Source of the DNA: Sedimentisphaerales bacterium
GTDB taxonomy: Bacteria; Planctomycetota; Phycisphaerae; Sedimentisphaerales; SM23-30
Assembly (NCBI GenBank): GCA_030640865.1
Contig: DAOWIP010000389.1
Location: forward strand, 1-11,698
DNA length: 11,698 nt
Direction: 5' to 3'
Under the pieces are notes generated by a model, which searched no databases, was not told the DNA's origin, and saw only the letters and a program-made list of their open reading frames with translations. How positions within the stretch are numbered: position 1 is the first letter of the stretch; every line of letters begins with the position of its first letter. Positions 6,116 through 11,698 of this stretch are shown here, one piece after another. Position numbers and translations under genes: made by a program.

Positions 6116-8110
6116 TTAGCTTACCTGTTTGAGTGTTCCCGATCGGCGGTCGATAAAAAGGTCGGCGGTGAGGGGGATATCCATTTTGCCGGGTACGTTT
6201 TCGATAAATTGATGGTGAATAAGCTGGGACGATAAAATGCCCGCAAGGGCCATACTGTCGATTTCACCAGGCTGATCAGATTTTCGCAGCTTGTCTGAAA
6301 GTTTGGCTACCTTGTTCGCATCAAATAAACCGGCCCTTTTAAGTGATTTCTCAGACAACATTTCCTGTGTATATTCCGCCGTTTTTTCGTTCAACAGGCT
6401 TTGCCTGATCGGGGCGCGGTATGGATGTTTTGACCGTGAGGTGATTTCTTTCGGTAATATTCCCTGAAAAGATTTTTTCAGGATATGCTTTTCGTTCAGT
6501 CCCAGAATCTTCCATTTGGCCGGGATACGGGCCATGAAATCCATCAGCCGCGGGTCCAGATAGGGCAGTCGTATCTCCACGGAATGCGCCATGGCTACAC
6601 GATCTCCCTGTGAGCATAGCAGATAGTTGCTCAGGAAGATCGACATTTCCAAATACTGGGCTTTGGAAAGGGTGTCCCATTTTTCATAATCGGCGGGAAG
6701 GTTTTGCCTGATATGTTCATAACCACAATAGGGGCCGATCGACTCCTTTAGTTCATCCGAAAAGAATTTCTTAATTTTGCCGGTATTCTCCCACCGGATA
6801 AGGTGCGAGAAAAGGGGATCGCCGGTTCTGTCAAGACCCCGAGCGAAAAATGACTGCAACATTCGCTTTTGGCGGGGGTTGCTGAATATGTACGGATAAA
6901 GCCTGCCAAGTAACTCCGAGCGTCTCCGGGAATCAGGCTGCCGCGACCAAAATCTTCTTGCCTTATCTTCACGGAAAATATTATACCCGCCGAAAACCTC
7001 ATCAGCGCCTTCGCCGGTGAGTACGACCTTCAGGTTACTGTTTCTTACCAGCCGTGAAAGAAGAAACAATGGAACCGGGGCTGTTCGCAGTAGTGGTTTC
7101 TCTGTATGACGTATGACATCAGGAAAGGCGGTGCCTATCCCTTCGTTCGTTGCCTGAATCTCACTGTGGTCAACTCCGAGAAAAGAAACCATCCGGCTTT
7201 GATGGAGTCCCTCGTCAAATTCGTCTTCATCAAAACGAATTCCGAAAGTTCTTACATCGTGGTTGAAATTTTTCACGACCAGAGAAGTTACGCCCGATGA
7301 ATCAAGTCCGCCGCTCAAATAAGCACCCACAGGCACGTCGGCCCGCAGGCGAATACGCACGGCATCGGATAAAAGCTCACGTATCTTTTCACATATTTCG
7401 TTCGGCGTCAAATCCGACTGCTCCGAACGGGGATAAGTCGGTATGTCCCAGTATTTTTTTTCGATCACTCGCTCACGAGAGGCTTTAAGGTAGTGTCCGG
7501 GTGGTAATTCGTGAATGTCCTGGAATACAGTTTGCCCGGGCAGTGTTGTCCAAAAAGTGAAAATCTGATCCAGTGCTATGGGATCGATTTTCCGCGGGAT
7601 ATGGTTGTGCATAAATATCGATTTGATCTCAGAGGCAAACAACAGACATCTGTTTTGTATTGTGTAATGCAGCGGCCGAATACCAAGGCGGTCCCGTGCG
7701 AGAAACAACTCCCTTTTCTTCGCATTCCATACCGCAAAGGCAAACTGGCCGTTCAGTTCCTCCAGACAGTCGGCGCCCTTTTCCTCGAAAAGATGGAGGA
7801 CAACTTCGGTGTCGGAAGTTGTATAAAATCGGTGGCCCCTTTGTTCCAAATCACTTTTAAGTTCCCGATAGTTGTAAACCTCTCCATTATAAATAATCCA
7901 GAGAGTTTCGTCCTCATTGTGGATCGGCTGTGTACCGGACGCAAGGTCGATGATGCTCAACCGTGTATGTCCAAGGCCCACCCGATCGTCAATATAAATT
8001 CCGCTTTCGTCCGGGCCGCGATGGCGCAGTACGCCAGTCATACGCTTGAGGGTTTCCAATGAAACGCCTTCGGTTGAATTAATATGGTAAATACCGGCTA
8101 TTCCACACAT
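6116..8110 (-). CDS. asnB: Glutamine-hydrolysing asparagine synthetase-like amidotransferase (AsnB family)
   Basis: The 664-residue protein begins MCGIAG, so after Met removal Cys2 is the N-terminal glutaminase nucleophile. Supporting residues are Arg50 (GHTRLSIIDL), YNGEVYN (74-80) and Ser-Asp at 99-100. The synthetase half has the ATP pyrophosphatase loop SGGLDSS (266-272) and GEGADEVFGGY (366-376). All catalytic motifs are intact, so it should take ammonia from glutamine and amidate an adenylated carboxylate. Length is in the range of the longer AsnB-like proteins found in polysaccharide and exosortase loci; there the substrate is thought to be a pathway intermediate rather than aspartate. 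That function is context-based. The ATG at 8110 must be the start because Cys has to be residue 2. The upstream gap (147 bp) holds the 35-nt repeat, and the downstream gap holds two hairpins before the ligase gene. No classical ribosome site is visible. Confidence 0.93.
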   Translation of the reverse strand: MCGIAGIYHINSTEGVSLETLKRMTGVLRHRGPDESGIYIDDRVGLGHTRLSIIDLASGTQPIHNEDETLWIIYNGEVYNYRELKSDLEQRGHRFYTTSDTEVVLHLFEEKGADCLEELNGQFAFAVWNAKKRELFLARDRLGIRPLHYTIQNRCLLFASEIKSIFMHNHIPRKIDPIALDQIFTFWTTLPGQTVFQDIHELPPGHYLKASRERVIEKKYWDIPTYPRSEQSDLTPNEICEKIRELLSDAVRIRLRADVPVGAYLSGGLDSSGVTSLVVKNFNHDVRTFGIRFDEDEFDEGLHQSRMVSFLGVDHSEIQATNEGIGTAFPDVIRHTEKPLLRTAPVPLFLLSRLVRNSNLKVVLTGEGADEVFGGYNIFREDKARRFWSRQPDSRRRSELLGRLYPYIFSNPRQKRMLQSFFARGLDRTGDPLFSHLIRWENTGKIKKFFSDELKESIGPYCGYEHIRQNLPADYEKWDTLSKAQYLEMSIFLSNYLLCSQGDRVAMAHSVEIRLPYLDPRLMDFMARIPAKWKILGLNEKHILKKSFQGILPKEITSRSKHPYRAPIRQSLLNEKTAEYTQEMLSEKSLKRAGLFDANKVAKLSDKLRKSDQPGEIDSMALAGILSSQLIHHQFIENVPGKMDIPLTADLFIDRRSGTLKQVS

Positions 8111-8148
8111 GTTTAAATCTTAAGAAAAAATACAGAAAAAAGAAAAAA

Positions 8149-8183
8149 CCACAGATTACACAGATTGCACAGATTAAAGATGA
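8149..8183. repeat. 35-nt dispersed repeat, copy 2 (three 9-nt units)
   Basis: The element contains CACAGATTA, CACAGATTG, CACAGATTA in tandem from 8150, then AAGATGA. It matches the copy at 1071-1105 at 33 of 35 positions in the same orientation. It fills much of the gap between the cysteine-rich protein gene and the AsnB-like gene; the rest of that gap is purine-rich sequence with no gene I can support. Confidence 0.85.
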
Positions 8184-8257
8184 CCGCGAAAAAGCACAAA
8201 AGGTACAGGATATATAAGAAGAATACAGAATATGGAAGTAAGAAATAAGGCGGAGGG

Positions 8258-8845
8258 CTATTGTTTTACCCTGCGGAGCCAGGCCTCCCGCCAAAAGTGA
8301 AAGCACGATCTGTCGCAGCCGTACCATTCTTCCCCGTCACACAATACACCTTCCAGCAAAACGGTGTTTTTCACGTTTCGATATTCTCCAGTGCTCTCCA
8401 GGATTATTCGCTCAAGCCTTTTATAGACCCTGAATCTTTGCCCGCAGAACTTCCGCATATTGCACATCCAGCCAAGTCCTTTATTTCTTCCCTTCTCATC
8501 AAGGGTAGCCATGATTTCCGCTTCAGATTTGACTTCGACAAGCTCTCCGGGTTTAAGATTCAAGACCTCTTCATATACAGCCAGTTCGTTATCCGGCGAG
8601 CATTTCGATTTATCATTATTTTTTATGCCGATACGCTTACAAAATTTTAAAAAAAATAATTGTAATGTTTTTACCAGTCCCTTTGTCTTAAGATGCCAGA
8701 ATATATGAATCACAGCGAGCCTTAACCACCACAGGAACCTGAAAGTGGCGCCTGGCTTAAAGGCCTCCGAGCAGGCAGTCAAGCCATGAAACTGGCCATG
8801 ACATGGTATTTTCTCCGTTGATAGGTGTGATTTCTCAATTGACAC
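8258..8845 (-). CDS. Small cysteine-rich protein of unknown function coupled to the radical SAM gene
   Basis: I choose GTG 8845 as start: it gives 195 residues, has GGGG at 8853-8856 with 7 nt spacing, and overlaps the end of the radical SAM gene by only 11 bp, which suggests translational coupling. A TTG at 8932 would give 224 residues but a 98-bp overlap and a poor ribosome site. Residues 35-70 are hydrophobic and aromatic, perhaps membrane-associated. The C-terminal part (about 96-194) looks like a conserved domain: LKPGELVEVKS, ATLDEKGRNKGL, then Cys128, Cys134, Cys169, Cys177, Cys181 and His183, ending CFHFWREAWLRRV. I recall similar hypothetical proteins near radical SAM and polysaccharide or natural-product genes but know no assigned function. 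The cysteine spacing could bind a metal or iron-sulfur cluster; this is inference. Confidence 0.75.
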   Translation of the reverse strand: MSIEKSHLSTEKIPCHGQFHGLTACSEAFKPGATFRFLWWLRLAVIHIFWHLKTKGLVKTLQLFFLKFCKRIGIKNNDKSKCSPDNELAVYEEVLNLKPGELVEVKSEAEIMATLDEKGRNKGLGWMCNMRKFCGQRFRVYKRLERIILESTGEYRNVKNTVLLEGVLCDGEEWYGCDRSCFHFWREAWLRRVKQ

Positions 8846-10355
8846 GTTTGTTCCCCAATTTTTGTTTGGCGAATTGTTCGAGTTGAACGACCGGACTAAA
8901 TAATATTCGCTCAAGCGTTGGCGAAAAGGCAAAAAGTTTTTCCGAAAAATTAATTAACTGCTTACGTACAAAACGGGAGACAGGTTTGCGTCTCTGTAAA
9001 TTGTGCATATACATAAACCGAAAAACCTCATATATTTTTTCTTTAATCTGGACGGAATAATTGAAGAAGTCGGCGTCCAGCACCGCACCGAGACGAAATA
9101 CTTTGGATTTGTGATAGGAATGTGTGCTGTTCCGCGGCGCATCATAGTTGTGATCATCACTCAACCACCAATTCTCCAGTCCATATTCATCCTTATATTT
9201 GTCATATATTTCCGTGCCGGGGAATGGTATCAGAATAGACGCGACCGCCGGATGAAAATGGTCAACATAAGGAGAAAGTTCGATTATAAGGTTATGTGTG
9301 GCTTCGACGGCATCAACATCTTCCCAGGGAAACCCCAGAATAAAAAATACATAGGGTTTAATTCCCGCTTCGGTAGTCATAACTACCGCATTTTTCGCCA
9401 TTTCAACTGTATGAGGTTTATGAATTCGTCTGAGGGTTTCAGGGTGGCCGCTCTCAACACCATAGTCAACCTGAACACATCCGGCTCGGCAGCAAAGGCC
9501 AAGAAGCTCCCTGTCGATTTTATCGACACGAGTCATCATGCTCCAGGTAATGTTCAATTCGTTCCTGATAATTCCTTCGCACATTTCCTCAATTCGAGTT
9601 TTGTTGACGCTTATCGCATCATCAACAAAATGAAAGGAATCAGTTCCATACTTATTGTGAACATAAGTAATTTCATCGAGTATGCTCTGCGCCGAGCGAA
9701 AGCGAAATTTTTTGCCAAATAAATGCCCGGAACAAAACGCGCATCTGGCCGGACAACCTCTTGAACTGAACAGGTCGCCATAAAGAGCGGGATTGGAGGA
9801 TGGTCCATAGTCCAGCGGATTAACCATGTGGCGGGCCGGATAGGGAAGGTCGTCGATATTCCGCACCATTATTTTAGAACCGGTGTGCCTGATTTGGCCG
9901 CCGGTGTCCTTATACACCCAACCATTTACATTTTCTTTGGGCATTTCACCAAGTAAAGCTTTGACGGCGTCTTCTATTATCGGTTCGCCCTCACCCTTCA
10001 CAACCGCGTCAAAGCCTTTTGACAGCGGCTCTTCCGGTACGAGTGTGGCGTGGGGGCCGCCCGCAAGAAGTATGGCTCCCTGCTCTTTTAATCCCTGCGC
10101 AAGTTTATATGCTTCTCTTATCAGCGGTGTTACTAAAGTCATTCCAATAACATCGGGTTTTATTTCTTGTACAAACCGGATTATCTGCTCCGAAGTTCGT
10201 TTGTTTCCGGCGGCATTAGCGTCTAAAATACGAACATCGTAGCCAGGCTTGTCCAATACCGCGGCCAACATCAGAATGCCCATCGGGCAGCCTGAATGAT
10301 TTTGGAAACTCGAAGGGGGATATATTAAAAGCACTCGAATCGGAGTTTTCGACAT
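8835..10355 (-). CDS. B12-binding-type radical SAM protein
   Basis: The 506-residue protein starts with a Rossmann-like cobalamin-binding-type domain (about 6-140: RVLLIYPPSS, GILMLAAVLD, LLAGGPHATLVPEE, VVKGEGEP). The radical SAM domain follows, with SSRGCPARCAFCSG giving the cluster cysteines Cys201, Cys205 and Cys208, and the later FHFVDDAISVN, YGVESGHPETLRRIHK and FFILGFPWED stretches typical of this group. Related enzymes perform methylations or other radical modifications of unreactive carbons, often in lipid, polysaccharide or natural-product pathways; the substrate is unknown here. The ribosome site GGAAGGAA (10365-10372, 9 nt before ATG 10355) lies directly after the stop of the acyltransferase gene, 18 bp away, so the two form one transcript. 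Its 3' end overlaps the start of the cysteine-rich protein gene. The fold call is secure; the cobalamin requirement is inferred from the N-terminal domain. Confidence 0.92.
   Translation of the reverse strand: MSKTPIRVLLIYPPSSFQNHSGCPMGILMLAAVLDKPGYDVRILDANAAGNKRTSEQIIRFVQEIKPDVIGMTLVTPLIREAYKLAQGLKEQGAILLAGGPHATLVPEEPLSKGFDAVVKGEGEPIIEDAVKALLGEMPKENVNGWVYKDTGGQIRHTGSKIMVRNIDDLPYPARHMVNPLDYGPSSNPALYGDLFSSRGCPARCAFCSGHLFGKKFRFRSAQSILDEITYVHNKYGTDSFHFVDDAISVNKTRIEEMCEGIIRNELNITWSMMTRVDKIDRELLGLCCRAGCVQVDYGVESGHPETLRRIHKPHTVEMAKNAVVMTTEAGIKPYVFFILGFPWEDVDAVEATHNLIIELSPYVDHFHPAVASILIPFPGTEIYDKYKDEYGLENWWLSDDHNYDAPRNSTHSYHKSKVFRLGAVLDADFFNYSVQIKEKIYEVFRFMYMHNLQRRKPVSRFVRKQLINFSEKLFAFSPTLERILFSPVVQLEQFAKQKLGNKRVN
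8853..8856 (-). promoter_or_regulatory. Ribosome site that decides the GTG start of the cysteine-rich protein
   Basis: On the minus strand GGGG (within TTGGGGAACAAAC) sits 7 nt before GTG 8845, inside the last codons of the radical SAM gene. It is the best initiation signal in this frame and argues against the longer TTG start at 8932. Confidence 0.5.
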
Positions 10356-10364
10356 AAATTCAGT

Positions 10365-10372
10365 TTCCTTCC
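10365..10372 (-). promoter_or_regulatory. Ribosome binding site of the radical SAM gene
   Basis: On the minus strand GGAAGGAA follows the upstream TGA (10376-10374) with one base between and lies 9 nt before ATG 10355. Ribosomes finishing the acyltransferase gene would be well placed to reinitiate here. Confidence 0.65.
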
Positions 10373-10373
10373 G

Positions 10374-11627
10374 TCATGCTAATTTCGCGAACATGTTGGA
10401 GCGCAGCCATATTCTCCAAAGCGGCCGGCGCTTAAAAGGCAACCTTGGAGCGATTCTGCGATACCAGATATTGTAATATAGCATATTTAACAGCCAGGCT
10501 GAGCCGTAAAACACCCGAATTCTTATACTCGGCCAAAATCGGCGTGAACTGATAAAAATGTTGTTAATCGGAAACATCTTGCCGCCCATACGCAGTTTAT
10601 GTTCATATTTGCCGCGAAGACTATCGATGCACCTGACCCCATCTTCGAAAGAATTTTTCAACTGCTCACAAAATACTATCGTACCCAAACTTGCCCGGTT
10701 TAGTTCTTTTGCTTCCAAACGGGCGTCCAGGAACTCCACAAAATATTCACCAAATTTATACGCGTATTTATATCCCAGGATATAATCGCTTTTCTTAACC
10801 TCCAGCAATCTTAATCTGTTGTGTTTGATTTGCTCCCGAGCCATTTCGGAATGAAATTGTCCTGCACCGGGAAAATCCCCAAAATGACCTGGTTTACCAA
10901 GTTTTTGCCAATGCTTCTTGTGCATATCACAAAACCTGCCGAAAACCTGTTCGCAATCCTGGGCCGAGGCAAATCGTAAGGCTATTGGTGCATCCTTATC
11001 TTCGAGGGCTTCAGGCAGGGCCTTGTATTTCTGTCTGATAATTCTTAGTTGTTTCTTTGAAATCTCGGAATCCCATGATTCATTCAACATGAAATAGGTC
11101 TGAACGACATTGCTGTGGTCTCTGATATTATACCCTTTTCCGATATATTCACGGCACAAACGCAACAGAACATCGAAATTATCGAATATGCCGGATATCG
11201 GGCCAAAATGAAATGTATCCCAGCGGTAGTCCCTGGCCAGACTGCCCAGGAACTTTTGTGTTACTTCCTGAAGAAAGTCTTTTTTTATCGGCGGGCTGAA
11301 CGTGGCGAGAGTAAAGTCCATACCGATGATTTTGCCCGCTCGTATGAATACCGGCCCAAGCCAGATTTTTTCAAAAAATACCGGGACAATTCCCACAATC
11401 GCTGACTGATGCCGAAATACAAATATTCGTAATTGACGCCCATCGCCATAATATTTCCACCATAATCGACACCAATCGAAAGTCAGAAATATTTCACAAT
11501 TAAGCGATTCCATAAACGCGTCCCATTCCGGTTGCCATGATTTGAGCCGGTCGAAACTATCGAATATCTCGAATTGGATAGTTTTTTGTTCGGAAGGGGT
11601 TGTTTGGCATTTGGTATCGGCAGGCAT
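10374..11627 (-). CDS. FemAB/CelD-like (Acetyltransf_6 type) acyltransferase
   Basis: The 417-residue protein has the two-lobed GNAT-like layout of the CelD/BcsL and FemAB-related group. An N-terminal lobe (about 17-165) holds IFLTFDWCRLWWKYYGDGRQLRIFVFRHQSAIVGIVPVFFE, matching the family's usual 'W..w...v..g..vgi.Pl' pattern. A second lobe (about 185-360) holds KKQLRIIRQKYKAL, LGYKYAYKFGEYFVEFLDAR and KYEHKLRMGG. The basic, aromatic tail (361-417) may contact the membrane. Relatives transfer acyl or aminoacyl groups to polysaccharide or peptidoglycan precursors in the cytoplasm, and a FemAB-like protein is a recurring member of exosortase A loci. It is first in the visible train and ends 18 bp before the radical SAM gene. 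ATG 11627 is the first start in frame; its ribosome site is weak. Donor and acceptor cannot be inferred. Confidence 0.87.
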   Translation of the reverse strand: MPADTKCQTTPSEQKTIQFEIFDSFDRLKSWQPEWDAFMESLNCEIFLTFDWCRLWWKYYGDGRQLRIFVFRHQSAIVGIVPVFFEKIWLGPVFIRAGKIIGMDFTLATFSPPIKKDFLQEVTQKFLGSLARDYRWDTFHFGPISGIFDNFDVLLRLCREYIGKGYNIRDHSNVVQTYFMLNESWDSEISKKQLRIIRQKYKALPEALEDKDAPIALRFASAQDCEQVFGRFCDMHKKHWQKLGKPGHFGDFPGAGQFHSEMAREQIKHNRLRLLEVKKSDYILGYKYAYKFGEYFVEFLDARLEAKELNRASLGTIVFCEQLKNSFEDGVRCIDSLRGKYEHKLRMGGKMFPINNIFISSRRFWPSIRIRVFYGSAWLLNMLYYNIWYRRIAPRLPFKRRPLWRIWLRSNMFAKLA

Positions 11628-11657
11628 TAAATAACCGTTCGCGAATTTAATTTTCAG

Positions 11658-11675
11658 ACAGGATTAACAGGATTA
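11658..11675. repeat. Tandem 9-nt repeat at the right edge
   Basis: ACAGGATTA occurs twice in direct tandem (11658-11666 and 11667-11675), upstream of the acyltransferase start. The 9-nt period and the GATTA core match the arrays at 1071-1105 and 8149-8183, so it appears to be a relative. The remaining edge (11628-11698) is AT-rich with no other feature I can support; a promoter for the gene train could lie here or beyond the edge. Confidence 0.65.
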
Positions 11676-11698
11676 CAAAATAATAAAATCATGTTATC

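Noticed and set aside
7511..8062. A 183-codon plus-strand frame
   Set aside because: It is antisense to the glutaminase half of the AsnB-like protein, whose catalytic residues are all present.
8079..8327. An 82-codon minus-strand frame spanning the gap between the AsnB-like and cysteine-rich genes
   Set aside because: Its product (runs of C, I, S and F) is the translation of the repeat and purine-rich gap, and it overlaps both neighbouring genes.
9003..9722. A 239-codon plus-strand frame
   Set aside because: It is antisense to the radical SAM catalytic domain and its product resembles no family I know.

Overview
Every gene I can support in this window lies on the minus strand, so the map reads right to left as one gene train. 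In transcript order it holds a FemAB/CelD-type acyltransferase, a B12-binding radical SAM protein, a small cysteine-rich protein of unknown function, a glutamine-hydrolysing asparagine synthetase-like amidotransferase, a class I acyl-adenylate ligase, a NadE-type amide synthetase, a nucleotidyltransferase-like/exosortase fusion, and the start of a Wzz/GumC-type chain-length determinant that runs off the left edge. I see no RNA genes, CRISPR arrays, transposases or phage genes.

The combination points to an exosortase-associated exopolysaccharide or envelope locus of a diderm bacterium. In described exosortase A (PEP-CTERM) loci, a chain-length determinant, an AMP-forming acyl ligase, an AsnB-like amidotransferase and a FemAB-like protein recur beside the exosortase. 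Four of those partner types are here, but with unusual additions: the exosortase is fused behind a sugar-nucleotidyltransferase-like domain whose key motifs look eroded, and NadE, radical SAM and cysteine-rich genes are included. A reasonable picture is that the acyltransferase, radical SAM protein, amidotransferase, ligase and NadE-like enzyme build or decorate an envelope polymer or a small acyl/amide substituent, Wzz sets polymer length, and the exosortase cleaves and attaches surface proteins. No substrate protein, EpsI-like partner, glycosyltransferase, flippase or acyl carrier protein is visible, so the rest of the system must lie outside.

Layout: 1-918 wzz-like (partial); 919-1162 gap with 9-nt-period repeats and a palindrome; 1163-3169 fusion protein; 3170-3363 gap with two hairpins; 3364-4344 NadE-like; 4385-5989 acyl ligase; 5990-6115 gap with two hairpins; 6116-8110 AsnB-like; 8111-8257 gap with a second copy of the 35-nt repeat; 8258-8845 cysteine-rich protein overlapping the radical SAM gene (8835-10355); 10374-11627 acyltransferase; 11628-11698 edge with a related 9-nt tandem repeat. 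No gene-free stretch exceeds 300 bases.

Organism: the base composition looks close to balanced by eye, Shine-Dalgarno sites are mostly weak, and the gaps carry short 'CACAGATTA'- and 'ACAGGATTA'-type repeats and small palindromes. Together with an exosortase locus this suggests a planctomycete (Phycisphaerae-like) or another environmental diderm such as a deltaproteobacterial lineage. That assignment is inference from memory and is weak.
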